Part shown: in pieces, positions 8,439 to 17,059 of the stretch
Layout: each line of letters starts with the position of its first letter
How positions within the stretch are numbered: the stretch's first letter is position 1
Assembly: GCF_003073175.1 (NCBI RefSeq)
Contig: NZ_QBBX01000019.1
Span: 1-64,000 of the forward strand
DNA: 64,000 nucleotides
Reading direction: 5' to 3'
Source of the DNA: Peribacillus acanthi
Lineage (GTDB): Bacteria > Bacillota > Bacilli > Bacillales > DSM-1321
Position numbers and translations under genes: made by a program
The notes under the pieces: model-generated
What the model was told of the DNA's origin: nothing
Seen by the model: the letters and a program-made list of their open reading frames with translations, nothing else
Databases searched by the model: none

Positions 8439-9614
8439 ATGTTACAAAAGGTGCACTCGCTTCTTGACTCATCATATGAAGAAATGGTTTCCATTCGAAG
8501 GTATTTACATCAACATCCAGAGTTATCTTTTAAAGAGTATAAAACAGCTAAGTATATTGCTAATTTCTATCACCAACTTGGTATTGATGTTCGAGAAAAT
8601 GTCGGTGGAAATGGAGTAGTCGCTAGGGTAAAAGGTGGAAAGCCTGGAAAGACCGTCGCTCTCCGTGCAGATTTTGATGCTCTCCCAATTCAAGATGAAA
8701 AAGATGTACCCTATAAATCTTCAGTCCCTGGTGTGATGCATGCTTGTGGACATGATGGACATACGTCGAGCTTACTTATGTTGGCTAAAGCGATACATAC
8801 AGTAAAAGAAGAGCTGGAAGGAGAATATGTATTTATCCATCAACATGCAGAGGAATATTCTCCAGGCGGTGCAAAGCCTATGATTGAGGATGGATGCTTA
8901 GATGGCGTCGATGTGATTTTTGGTACTCACTTATGGTCTTTAACTCCGACAGGTACGATTGAATATAAAGTGGGTCCAGTCATGGCGGCAGCTGATCGCT
9001 TTACAATTAAACTTCAAGGCCAAGGCGGCCATGGTGCCCAACCGCATAAAACAAAAGATGCGATTGTGGCTGCTTCTCAGCTCGTCGTTCATTTGCAACA
9101 AATCGTCAGCCGCAGAGTCAATCCTATCGATTCCGCTGTAGTATCAATTGGTTCGTTCGTAGCTGACAATGCGTTTAATGTCATCGCTGATCGCGCGACT
9201 CTAGTTGGTACTGTTCGCACCTTCAATGAGGATGTACGAAAGGCTATCGAAATTGATATTGAAAAAATTCTAAAAGGGATTTGCCTTGCGAACGACTGCA
9301 CGTATGAATATGACTATTCCTATGGATACCCTGCTGTAGTCAATCCGCAAGAGGAAACAGAATTCTTAGTATCGTGCGCGGAAAAAGTAGATGAGGTAAA
9401 AGCAATCATTGAAGCTGAAGCTCATATGGGTGGAGAGGATTTTGCATATTATTTACAAAATGTGAAAGGTACCTTCTTCTTCACAGGAGCGAAGCCAGAA
9501 GGGGTTGAAAAACCATACCCTCACCATCACCCACGTTTTGATATTGATGAAAAAGCCATGTTGATAGCTGCGAAAACTCTTGCCACAGCGGCAGTCACTT
9601 GTCATTCCAAATAA
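8439..9614 (+). CDS. yhaA: M20-family amidohydrolase YhaA
   Basis: Predicted zinc-dependent N-acyl-amino-acid amidohydrolase of the M20D family, cytoplasmic. The 391 residues contain the metal-site segment MHACGHDGHTSS (about residue 101), the HAEE acid pair (about 137), a lid/dimerisation domain around 180-290 beginning near GQGGHGAQPH, and the late metal ligand HMGGEDFAYY. The ATG has GGGGGAG upstream. It sits next to ecsC as in B. subtilis and ends at a strong terminator. The exact acyl-amino-acid substrate is unknown. Confidence 0.85.
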   Translation: MLQKVHSLLDSSYEEMVSIRRYLHQHPELSFKEYKTAKYIANFYHQLGIDVRENVGGNGVVARVKGGKPGKTVALRADFDALPIQDEKDVPYKSSVPGVMHACGHDGHTSSLLMLAKAIHTVKEELEGEYVFIHQHAEEYSPGGAKPMIEDGCLDGVDVIFGTHLWSLTPTGTIEYKVGPVMAAADRFTIKLQGQGGHGAQPHKTKDAIVAASQLVVHLQQIVSRRVNPIDSAVVSIGSFVADNAFNVIADRATLVGTVRTFNEDVRKAIEIDIEKILKGICLANDCTYEYDYSYGYPAVVNPQEETEFLVSCAEKVDEVKAIIEAEAHMGGEDFAYYLQNVKGTFFFTGAKPEGVEKPYPHHHPRFDIDEKAMLIAAKTLATAAVTCHSK

Positions 9615-9623
9615 AATTGAAGA

Positions 9624-9651
9624 AGCCGAACCTGGATGGTTCGGCTTTTCT
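9624..9651 (+). terminator. Terminator of yhaA
   Basis: AGCCGAACC pairs with GGTTCGGCT and is followed by TTTTC on the plus strand. Confidence 0.8.
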
Positions 9652-9679
9652 ATTAGTCCTCACTGATTAATAAATTTAG

Positions 9680-9748
9680 TCGCGGATATACGTCCGAGTG
9701 TCATGGATATGTTCCGGATCTTGCGGATATGTTGAAAAAAGTGGCGGG
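9680..9748. repeat. Degenerate 20-21-nt repeat, about 3 copies
   Basis: The hexamer GGATAT (GCGGATAT / ATGGATAT / GCGGATAT) begins at 9684, 9705 and 9725, a spacing of 21 and 20 nt. The stretch lies between the convergent yhaA and ecsC genes. It shares its period, but not its sequence, with loci near 31.6, 42.6 and 53.7 kb. Confidence 0.45.
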
Positions 9749-9801
9749 TAACTATTAATACTCAGCAGTATTATTTAATGCTATTAACCAGTCACATATC
9801 C

Positions 9802-10521
9802 CTACAATTTTTCGCTTAATTTTCTAATTCTATAGCAATTCATAGCTGTTTCACCTAGTTGCTGAAGCAATTGATAGTTGGCGTAAGCACCAACTGCCGC
9901 CCCTATCACCGGCACCAACTGGAAGAACTTTACCACATCGATATAATCTCGATACTCTTGTTGGAATTGACGCCAATCGAGGTTTGAGACTTCCACTTTC
10001 TTTTCATCCCAATTTTCTATAATTTCTAGTACTTCCCGTCTTCTTTCATCACTGGAAAAAGCCAATTGAAATACATAAAGAATGAACACTCTTTCTTCCA
10101 TATTTTTAGTGTCATACCCATAGATACTTGCTGCTTCGAATAGGAATTTCATTTTAATTGTAAGAAGCAGTGGAAAATCAGCTAAGCCTAACAGTATTCC
10201 ACCTGCACCCGTTCCAGCACCTTCAATCATGGCTGTCTTCCTAAATGTACCTATTTTATCTAATAACCATTGATCCATTTCTTCAAGAGAAAGGAACTCA
10301 ACATCTTTTTTCTTCGTTGTATAAGTAGCACCAGTCAAAGTGGTTTGGACCATACCTTTTATTGCATCTGTCACAATTTGGTGTGCCTTCTCAGGAATTA
10401 CTGCATTCACTTTATTTTGAACCTGCTTTGATAATCGATGAATCATACCTGATCTTTTATAAAATTGACTCTTCCATAAAATCAGTTCTTGCATTACTTT
10501 TTCTTCATATAAATGGACCAT
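9802..10521 (-). CDS. ecsC: EcsC family protein
   Basis: A 239-residue member of the EcsC family. Most of the chain is amphipathic helix with a hydrophobic glycine-rich stretch (about residues 98-125, MIEGAGTGAGGILLGLADFP) that suggests membrane association. In B. subtilis ecsC follows ecsA-ecsB, but its own role is not defined. Here it starts 56 bp after ecsB, with GAGGAG 9 nt before the ATG. Assignment rests on similarity and conserved position. Confidence 0.85.
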   Translation of the reverse strand: MVHLYEEKVMQELILWKSQFYKRSGMIHRLSKQVQNKVNAVIPEKAHQIVTDAIKGMVQTTLTGATYTTKKKDVEFLSLEEMDQWLLDKIGTFRKTAMIEGAGTGAGGILLGLADFPLLLTIKMKFLFEAASIYGYDTKNMEERVFILYVFQLAFSSDERRREVLEIIENWDEKKVEVSNLDWRQFQQEYRDYIDVVKFFQLVPVIGAAVGAYANYQLLQQLGETAMNCYRIRKLSEKL

Positions 10522-10577
10522 ACCATTTCACTCCTCTTTTATTTCATTACGGATATGGAGTAAAATGGGTTTCATTT

Positions 10578-11777
10578 CTATAATTTTTTCTTCATGTAAA
10601 GTGAAAAAATGAAAACAAACACTATTGATCCACTCATTAAAATCAATGCGGATAGGATTCCAGAGAATACACTTGCCACACTAGCCAAAATGAATCCTTG
10701 CACCACTAAGCTGATGGTCAAAAGCTCAGTAATGCTTTTTTTAATTATTTGTGGACGTAACGGATACAATTGAAGCCAGATTTTCGTTTCATGGTGTTTG
10801 CTGATTGTAAGTAATTGAAATCCCGTTAAATATAGAAATAATATGACAGCCAATAATTTAGCCCATACTGCCGGGAAAGCTGCCATTACAAATCCAGCAA
10901 TCAACGTTAATCTTAACCAAAGTCCAGCGTAATCATTCGAGCGTAACAAAGTTCTAGCAAACAAATATTTATAAGTCGAACCGTGCTTGGATGGAATAAA
11001 AGATAAAATCCAATCAAGCCATTTGCGACGAGATACTTTATTTCTTAATTTTGGTACGTCCGTAAACATATTTGCGATCTGATAAAACCTCATCATTCTT
11101 TTGTTTTCTAATTCAATTATTCTTTCCCATTTCAAAAGCTTCACCCTGCTCATTTTTTCATAAGCAAGCCAAAGTCCACCTATAATGACACACATGACCA
11201 AAAGCAGATAATAAGGAGCTTTTGTAACTAGGAAAAGAATAAATACTCCATTCAAAATAAATCGGATCATCCAATCTTGATACAACGTAGATTTATATTG
11301 GAACTTCAAGATGCACCATCTCATCTTCATGTTGATGAAAGTCAGTATGAGGATGATGGCAATTAAGTATAAAAAATCACCAAACTTGCCGTTTAATACT
11401 TGTACATATAACGGCATGAGAGCCGCTAAGATCAAAATTGATACATATGAATTTAATATTAGACTTGCCTTAATCCCTTTTTGGAAATAGTTCTTTAATT
11501 CTTTTTCTAAAGGAAGCAAGAAAATCATATCAGGTTCACGTAAAAAAGTTTGAATCGGACTTACTGTAATTACTAGCGCGAGAAGAACAGACATGACCCA
11601 TTCTGCCGGGAAGTCTTGATTTAAGGTAGCCACCCATTCGCTGTAATAGTATGCCAGTCCACCCATTCCTATCAACAACACAAACACAAGGTGTCCATTA
11701 AATATGTATCTTAAATATTTCGTTAATTCCTTCGTATAATTTTGAAAACGTTCCTTCCAAATATTATTACTAATCAT
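10578..11777 (-). CDS. ecsB: ABC transporter permease EcsB
   Basis: Membrane subunit of the EcsAB ABC transporter, which in B. subtilis influences protein secretion, competence and intramembrane proteolysis by RasP. About eight hydrophobic segments occur in pairs or clusters (roughly residues 28-48, 62-80, 108-145, 170-205, 285-325, 345-390), separated by a basic cytoplasmic region near 215-270. Length (399) fits the family. It overlaps the end of ecsA by 8 nt, indicating coupled translation. Confidence 0.88.
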   Translation of the reverse strand: MISNNIWKERFQNYTKELTKYLRYIFNGHLVFVLLIGMGGLAYYYSEWVATLNQDFPAEWVMSVLLALVITVSPIQTFLREPDMIFLLPLEKELKNYFQKGIKASLILNSYVSILILAALMPLYVQVLNGKFGDFLYLIAIILILTFINMKMRWCILKFQYKSTLYQDWMIRFILNGVFILFLVTKAPYYLLLVMCVIIGGLWLAYEKMSRVKLLKWERIIELENKRMMRFYQIANMFTDVPKLRNKVSRRKWLDWILSFIPSKHGSTYKYLFARTLLRSNDYAGLWLRLTLIAGFVMAAFPAVWAKLLAVILFLYLTGFQLLTISKHHETKIWLQLYPLRPQIIKKSITELLTISLVVQGFILASVASVFSGILSALILMSGSIVFVFIFSLYMKKKL

Positions 11778-12513
11778 GATCGTTTTCTTCCTTCGTTAAC
11801 TCTATATATATATCGTCAAGGCTTGCAGTTGGCATATTGAACTGCTCTCGTAACTCAGGCAAAGTTCCTCGTGCCCTTACTTCCCCATTATGGAGGATGA
11901 TAATACTGTCACAATATTTTTCAGCTGTTGCCAAAATGTGAGTAGACATTAAGATCCCCGCTCCATTTTCTTTCATTTTTTTCATTAAATCTAACAAGGA
12001 TTGGATTCCTAGTGGGTCCAAACCAACAAACGGTTCATCCACAATATATAAAGATGGTTGGACCAAAAAGGCACACATAATCATCACTTTTTGTTTCATC
12101 CCTTTAGAAAAATGGGCTGGAAACCAAGTAAGCCTTTTTTCCATTCTAAATTCTTTCAATAATAAAGCCTTACGTTCTTTATATGTCCTTTCATCCAAAT
12201 TGTAGGCCATTGCGGTTAAATTCAAATGTTCATCTAACGTTAATTCATCATATAAAATAGGGGTTTCGGGAACGAAAGTGAATTCTCGTCTGTATGCTTC
12301 GATATCCTGATGAGCTTCTTTTCCGTTAATCTTAACTTCTCCACCTTTAGGCTCCATAAGACCAATAATATGCTTGATGGTCGTACTTTTACCCGCTCCA
12401 TTCAGTCCAATTAACCCAACTAATTCTCCAGCTTTCACCTCGAAACTTATTCCTTTTAACACAGGGGTTTTCGTATATCCACCCGTTAAATTATGTATTT
12501 GTAGAAGTGACAT
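11770..12513 (-). CDS. ecsA: ABC transporter ATP-binding protein EcsA
   Basis: ATPase of the EcsAB transporter. The 247-residue protein has Walker A GLNGAGKST, the signature segment FSKGMKQKV, Walker B LYIVDEPFVGLD and the switch histidine in MSTHI. The start is taken at 12513 because AAAGGA lies 8 nt before it and the first residues (MSLLQI) match B. subtilis EcsA; the longer ATG at 12531 overlaps that ribosome site. First gene of the ecsABC operon. Confidence 0.93.
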   Translation of the reverse strand: MSLLQIHNLTGGYTKTPVLKGISFEVKAGELVGLIGLNGAGKSTTIKHIIGLMEPKGGEVKINGKEAHQDIEAYRREFTFVPETPILYDELTLDEHLNLTAMAYNLDERTYKERKALLLKEFRMEKRLTWFPAHFSKGMKQKVMIMCAFLVQPSLYIVDEPFVGLDPLGIQSLLDLMKKMKENGAGILMSTHILATAEKYCDSIIILHNGEVRARGTLPELREQFNMPTASLDDIYIELTKEENDHD

Positions 12514-12636
12514 ATATTCAATCCTTTCCAATATGGTTTTAGTTCTTTTAGTTTATCAGACCTAATCGATTTTTTCACAGTAACTGAATTTCCATAAAAA
12601 ACCAATGTTTAACTTTCGAAAAAGCGGACATCATAA

Positions 12637-12985
12637 TTAAGGAGGAAGCGATGACCCAGCGCAATGGATTAAGAAGTTCCACTATAGGATTTCAACCATT
12701 GAAATGAGGTGTCTGTTAAAGACATTGAAGCCGACTTAAAAACCTATTTTATTTTCCAAAAACGCAAGGGGATGATTAGCTTGCATGGAAAAAACGTTCA
12801 TTCGTAAGTTTGAGGATCACCTTCAACTAATTTAAGTAAACTCTCAAATGAGGTGTTTGTTAAATACATCTACTATTTTATACGTTGATAAACATATAAA
12901 AATATAGGGGATGGTTACTTTGAACGAAAAACAGGATACTCTAAATCACACATAAATCATTTACCATTATAAATGAGGTGTTGAT
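12637..12985 (+). repeat. Three-copy degenerate repeat in the ecsA-hit gap
   Basis: The decamer AAATGAGGTG occurs at 12702, 12846 and 12971, and AGGGGATG followed by a TTA-containing stretch occurs at 12767 and 12906, giving a repeat of roughly 125-144 nt. The first two copies continue with GTGTYTGTTAAA and ACAT; in copy 1 this can fold as TGTCT/AGACA. Short frames are present, for example 12651-12707 (18 codons behind GGAGG) and a GTG frame 12709-12807 (32 codons), but none resembles a known protein. The 623-bp gap contains no conventional gene. Confidence 0.5.
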
Positions 12986-13033
12986 CGCAGAGAGATTAGT
13001 CTAAGCATTAGCTGACATTGCTTCCTCGAGCGG

Positions 13034-13068
13034 GGCAGGGTGCACAAGTCGTTGCACTCTGCCTTTTA
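13034..13068 (+). terminator. Terminator upstream of hit
   Basis: GGCAGGGTGCA (13034-13044) pairs with TGCACTCTGCC (13053-13063), followed by TTTT. No recognised plus-strand gene precedes it, so it probably ends a transcript made from the repeat stretch at 12.6-13.0 kb. Confidence 0.75.
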
Positions 13069-13136
13069 ATGTTTTCTTTTCCTCATATGTTAAAAGTGGT
13101 AAAATTAGGACAAACTTTTTCGAGGAGGATTATATT

Positions 13137-13556
13137 ATGAGCGATTGTATCTTTTGTAAAATTGTTGCCGGAGAAATACCTGCTGCAAAAGTTTTTGAAA
13201 ACGAACACGTTATGGCTTTTCTGGATATCAGCCAAGTCACAAAAGGACATACATTAGTCATTCCTAAGGTACATAAAGAAAATGTTTTTGAATTGACTCC
13301 TGAAATTGCTAAACAAATTTTTGAAGTTGTTCCTCAAATTGCAAATGCCATTAAAACGGAATTCCAACCAATCGGCTTGAATCTTTTGAACAATAATGGT
13401 GAAAAAGCTGGACAATCTGTTTTCCATTATCATATGCATATACTACCTCGTTATGGCGATCATGATGGTTTCGGTGCAGTATGGAAAACACATACAAGTG
13501 AATATACACCACAAGATTTGAAAAATATTGCTGATTCTATCGGACAACATATTTAA
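13137..13556 (+). CDS. hit: HIT family nucleotide-binding protein Hit
   Basis: Small histidine-triad nucleotide hydrolase/transferase. The 139 residues include the triad HYHMHILPR (His-x-His-x-His) near residue 99 and an N-terminal CIFCKI pair of cysteines that often bind zinc. GAGGAGG lies upstream of the ATG. The gene neighbours ecsA as in B. subtilis, on the opposite strand, and is closed by its own terminator. The natural substrate is unknown. Confidence 0.93.
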   Translation: MSDCIFCKIVAGEIPAAKVFENEHVMAFLDISQVTKGHTLVIPKVHKENVFELTPEIAKQIFEVVPQIANAIKTEFQPIGLNLLNNNGEKAGQSVFHYHMHILPRYGDHDGFGAVWKTHTSEYTPQDLKNIADSIGQHI

Positions 13557-13562
13557 TTCTAC

Positions 13563-13600
13563 AAAAACTTCGATTTTCCCATCGAAGTTTTTATTTTTTT
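13563..13600 (+). terminator. Terminator of hit
   Basis: AAAAACTTCGAT pairs with ATCGAAGTTTTT and is followed by a T-rich run. Confidence 0.8.
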
Positions 13601-13677
13601 CACAACATTGCTTCAATTTCTGTTACTATTATGGAAACGTTTTGCTTTAATGCACAAAAGTGAAGGAGGACATATGT

Positions 13678-14787
13678 GTGAATAGAGCGTACAATTTTAA
13701 TGCGGGTCCAGCAGCATTACCTGAGGAAGTATTGCAAAAAGCAAGCGGTGAATGGCTCGATATTTTCAACTCAGGTATGAGTGTCATGGAACTGAGCCAT
13801 AGAAGCAAAGAATATGAAATGATTCATGAAAAAGCACATCATCATTTGCGTGATTTATTGAACATCCCAGACTCTCATGACATTCTATTCCTACAAGGCG
13901 GAGCAAGTCTCCAATTTTCCATGATTCCGATGAACCTTCTAACTCAAGGAAAAACAGCTTCCTATGTCTTAACTGGTGTTTGGTCTGACAAAGCTTTCCA
14001 GGAAGCTAAGAAAATCGGAGATGTGGTTGTAGCTGCATCTACAAAACAACATAGGTATACCCATATTCCTTCCCTACACAGTATTGAACTAGCAGAAGAT
14101 TTAGCATATGTACATATCACATCTAACAATACCATCTACGGCACTCAGTGGCACTCGTTTCCAGATACAGGAGATATTCCTCTCATAGCCGATATGTCTA
14201 GCGATATTCTTAGTAAACCATTAGATATAAGTAAATTTGGATTGATTTATGCAGGCGCCCAAAAGAACCTTGGTCCATCTGGAGTTACAGTAGTAATTAT
14301 TAGAAAAGACTTAATTAAAGATGGACTTGATCACATCCCGACGATGCTACAGTATAAAACTCACTCAGATCATCATTCACTGTATAATACACCTCCTACG
14401 CTATCCATTTATCTCCTTTCACTCGTTTTAGAATGGGTCAAGAATCAGGGTGGAGTGGAAGCTGTTGAAAAATTGAATCAACAAAAAGCAGAACAATTAT
14501 ATTCCGTCATTGATAAAAGTGAAGGGTTTTATAAAGGTCATGCAAAGGCTGATAGTCGCTCTTACATGAATGTGACATTTACTCTACCAAACGAAGCTCT
14601 TACTAAAAAATTTCTTGATCAAGCAAAACAGTCTGGTTTTATTGGATTGGATGGACATCGCTCAGTCGGAGGCTGCAGAGCTTCGATTTATAATGCTGTG
14701 CCACTTGAGCATTGTGAAAAACTCGCTAATTTTATGGTAAATTTTAAAAAAGATAACATTTCACTACTTTTATCACATGAGGTGTAA
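13678..14787 (+). CDS. serC: Phosphoserine aminotransferase SerC
   Basis: PLP enzyme that converts 3-phosphohydroxypyruvate to phosphoserine in serine synthesis (also used in the pyridoxal pathway). The 369-residue chain shows the opening NFNAGPAALPEEVL, the PLP lysine in GAQKNLGPSG and the C-terminal GGHRSVGGCRAS-like segment, here read as GLDGHRSVGGCRAS. The GTG at 13678 has AAGGAGG 8 nt upstream and gives MNRAYNFNAG, which matches B. subtilis; the upstream ATG at 13660 lacks a ribosome site. Confidence 0.95.
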   Translation: MNRAYNFNAGPAALPEEVLQKASGEWLDIFNSGMSVMELSHRSKEYEMIHEKAHHHLRDLLNIPDSHDILFLQGGASLQFSMIPMNLLTQGKTASYVLTGVWSDKAFQEAKKIGDVVVAASTKQHRYTHIPSLHSIELAEDLAYVHITSNNTIYGTQWHSFPDTGDIPLIADMSSDILSKPLDISKFGLIYAGAQKNLGPSGVTVVIIRKDLIKDGLDHIPTMLQYKTHSDHHSLYNTPPTLSIYLLSLVLEWVKNQGGVEAVEKLNQQKAEQLYSVIDKSEGFYKGHAKADSRSYMNVTFTLPNEALTKKFLDQAKQSGFIGLDGHRSVGGCRASIYNAVPLEHCEKLANFMVNFKKDNISLLLSHEV

Positions 14788-14817
14788 TATAATAATGTTA
14801 AGTTTTTCGCAACAGGC

Positions 14818-14876
14818 ATAGAGAGCACTGTTGGAGAAGCTAAAATAGTTAGCTAGATTAGCTGAGGAGAGATGAG
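14818..14876 (+). promoter_or_regulatory. Probable TRAP-binding site covering the trpP ribosome site
   Basis: Ten NAG triplets (TAG or GAG) start at 14819, 14823, 14834, 14846, 14850, 14854, 14859, 14864, 14867 and 14874. The last seven are only 0-5 nt apart and run across the ribosome site into the base before the ATG at 14879. This is the pattern bound by tryptophan-activated TRAP, which represses translation of B. subtilis trpP (yhaG). The mtrB gene for TRAP is not in this window. Confidence 0.65.
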
Positions 14877-14878
14877 AA

Positions 14879-15397
14879 ATGAATACGAAAACTTTGGTAT
14901 CCCTATCCCTATTGGTAGGTATAGGAGCCGCACTACACACAATTGTCCCAGGTTTCTTCCTTGGAATGAAGCCAGACATGATGCTCACTATGATGTTTTT
15001 AGGAATCATATTGTTTCCGGAAAAGAAAAATGTCCTTTTACTTGGAATTGTCACTGGCTTAATTTCTGCCATAACGACAACATTCCCTGGAGGTTTTCTT
15101 CCTAACATTATTGACAAATTTATAACTGCCTTTCTATTTTTAGGATTATTCATGGTAGCAAGTAAACTACGAAAATCAATCTTTACTGTTGGGTTCCTTA
15201 CTGCAATTGGCACGATAATCTCAGGAATCATTTTCCTTGGATCAGCTTATTTCCTAGTAGGATTACCTGGCCCATTCGTAGGTTTGTTCGCCGCAGTTGT
15301 ACTACCTGCAGCCGCAGTCAATACCATTACCATGATTGTGATATATCCAATTGTTAAAGGAATTGTTAAGAAATCAACTATTGCTACCGTACATTAA
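14879..15397 (+). CDS. trpP: Tryptophan transporter TrpP
   Basis: Membrane protein for tryptophan uptake, orthologous to B. subtilis TrpP (YhaG). The 172 residues contain about five hydrophobic segments with little loop, matching the family. The ATG lies behind a GAGGAG site buried in a run of NAG triplets, so translation is probably controlled by TRAP and tryptophan. It follows serC and is closed by a terminator at 15406. Confidence 0.85.
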   Translation: MNTKTLVSLSLLVGIGAALHTIVPGFFLGMKPDMMLTMMFLGIILFPEKKNVLLLGIVTGLISAITTTFPGGFLPNIIDKFITAFLFLGLFMVASKLRKSIFTVGFLTAIGTIISGIIFLGSAYFLVGLPGPFVGLFAAVVLPAAAVNTITMIVIYPIVKGIVKKSTIATVH

Positions 15398-15405
15398 TAT
15401 TATTC

Positions 15406-15440
15406 AAGCCCTTGGCTCTTTAGCCAAGGGCTTTGTGTTT
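15406..15440 (+). terminator. Terminator of trpP
   Basis: AAGCCCTTGGCT pairs with AGCCAAGGGCTT, followed by a T-rich tract. Confidence 0.8.
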
Positions 15441-15453
15441 TCCTACAAACTTA

Positions 15454-15645
15454 TCACACAAATATTCTAAACAACATTCCAAGTAATACAGCAATTCCCC
15501 CTGCTATACCTAGTAATGCCGCTTTCCTTCTAACCATCTGTTTAGGAGGATAAACGCCAGCATTAAAAGATTGTAAGAATAATGTGATTGAACCTATCAG
15601 CATTGCGGAACCTAGAAAGAAAAAAAACATGTGGAACTTCGCCAT
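15454..15645 (-). CDS. Small two-helix membrane protein, unknown function
   Basis: A 63-residue protein with two hydrophobic segments (about residues 5-24 and 38-60) separated by a basic turn containing PPKQMVRRK. I do not recognise the family with confidence. The ATG at 15645 has AGGGGAA close upstream; the longer frame from 15693 adds a charged stretch with no ribosome site. It converges on trpP. Confidence 0.6.
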   Translation of the reverse strand: MAKFHMFFFFLGSAMLIGSITLFLQSFNAGVYPPKQMVRRKAALLGIAGGIAVLLGMLFRIFV

Positions 15646-15910
15646 TTCCCCTTCCCTTCTTTCTTTTCTCGTTCTTCCATAAATATGCGACACGAATTAA
15701 ATTATGAATTAGCGCACCGGGATATTATTTTTATATAATGAGTAGAGGGATATACAATGTTTAATTTTTCTACAATGTGATATACAAGTATAACAAGAGA
15801 ACAAATAAAATATTGAAGCTGACTACTTAAAAAAAGTTTCTATAGAAAAAAAGGATTTTTTACACTTTTGTAGAAAAATGTAGAACAGCTAAAAATTGAG
15901 GAGGATCTTA

Positions 15911-16300
15911 ATGAAGGCAAAATCTCTATTTCTTGGCTTTTTAACTGGTGCAGTGGTGGCCGGGGTAAGCACTCTCATGTACACTCCAGCATCCGGTAAG
16001 GATTTGCGTATTCGTATCAAAGAAAATAAGGACGAAATTAATGATATCCTTTTAGAAATCAAGCAAAGAATTATGGATATGAAAGATGAAACAATTCATG
16101 CCTCTAAGGTAAGTAAAGATACCATAAAGCTATTTATATCCGATGTTAAAGTACTAATCCAAACATGGAAAGAAAGTATTGAACCACATAAAGATGAGAT
16201 TCAATATCGAATTAAAGAAATTGAGAATGCTTTAGGGGAGCTTGAATATATTGTCTCTTCCCCATCTGAGAATGAAATGGAAAAAGGGCAAACCAACTAA
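15911..16300 (+). CDS. yhaH: YhaH/YtxH-family protein
   Basis: A 129-residue protein with an N-terminal hydrophobic, glycine-rich segment (about residues 4-24) ending in MYTPASGKDLR, the hallmark of YtxH-domain proteins, followed by a long charged helical region that may form a coiled coil. Family members are linked to general stress, and B. subtilis YhaH sits at the same place before hpr. The ATG at 15911 has GAGGAGG 6 nt upstream; the upstream TTG is less likely. Confidence 0.78.
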   Translation: MKAKSLFLGFLTGAVVAGVSTLMYTPASGKDLRIRIKENKDEINDILLEIKQRIMDMKDETIHASKVSKDTIKLFISDVKVLIQTWKESIEPHKDEIQYRIKEIENALGELEYIVSSPSENEMEKGQTN

Positions 16301-16407
16301 CCAGAAGTAATATGAGGGAGATTTACCTTTTCTCTCTCTACATATCCCTATATTTTAATAACATAACAAAAAAACTTTAAAATTTCTAAAAATTTCGTTA
16401 ATTTTTT

Positions 16408-16448
16408 CTTTATTATTTAATACTTTATTGTCATAATAAATAATAAAG
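16408..16448. promoter_or_regulatory. Perfect 11-bp inverted repeat upstream of hpr
   Basis: CTTTATTATTT (16408-16418) and AAATAATAAAG (16438-16448) are exact complements with a 19-nt spacer, just before the hpr ribosome site. It could be an operator or an mRNA hairpin; high A+T content lowers its significance. Confidence 0.35.
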
Positions 16449-16474
16449 ACTCCTAAAAGTAGGTGAGTATTCAA

Positions 16475-17059
16475 ATGCATGAAAAACATTATTCTATGAA
16501 AGAAGCCATGCTATTTAGTCAACGTGTTGCACAACTTAGCAAGGCTTTATGGAAATCAATTGAAAAAGACTGGCAGCAATGGATTAAACCATACGATTTA
16601 AACATAAATGAGCATCATATTCTTTGGATTGCGTACCATTTAAATGGAGCATCTATTTCTGATGTAGCTAAATTTGGTGTGATGCACGTTTCAACCGCTT
16701 TCAATTTCTCTAAGAAACTAGAGGAAAGAGGATTATTGAAATTCTCCAAAAAAGAGAATGATAAAAGAAATACTTACATTCAGATCACACCTGATGGTGA
16801 AGAGATTCTCCTTCAATTAATGGAATCCTACGAACCTAGCAAGAACGCTGTATTTTCAGGGGCACTTCCTTTACATGAATTGTATGGCCGCTTTCCTGAC
16901 ATGATTGAAATGATGGCAATAATCCGCAATATTTATGGCGAGGATTTCATGAAGATATTTGAGAAATCATTTGCGAACATTGACAAGGAATTTGAAGAAA
17001 AGAACGGAAAACTATCTAAGATTGACCCTGAAAAAGAAGTTGAGCCTGTACAGGGTTAG
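16475..17059 (+). CDS. hpr: Transition-state regulator Hpr (ScoC), MarR family
   Basis: Represses extracellular proteases, sporulation and peptide-uptake genes during the transition from growth in B. subtilis. The 194-residue protein is highly conserved through residue 105, including [18 protein letters not shown] and the winged-helix region [20 protein letters not shown]. The ATG at 16475 follows TAGGTGAG by 8 nt; a GTG at 16463 would add four residues. Its 3' end overlaps the convergent yhaI by 4 nt. Confidence 0.94.
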   Translation: MHEKHYSMKEAMLFSQRVAQLSKALWKSIEKDWQQWIKPYDLNINEHHILWIAYHLNGASISDVAKFGVMHVSTAFNFSKKLEERGLLKFSKKENDKRNTYIQITPDGEEILLQLMESYEPSKNAVFSGALPLHELYGRFPDMIEMMAIIRNIYGEDFMKIFEKSFANIDKEFEEKNGKLSKIDPEKEVEPVQG

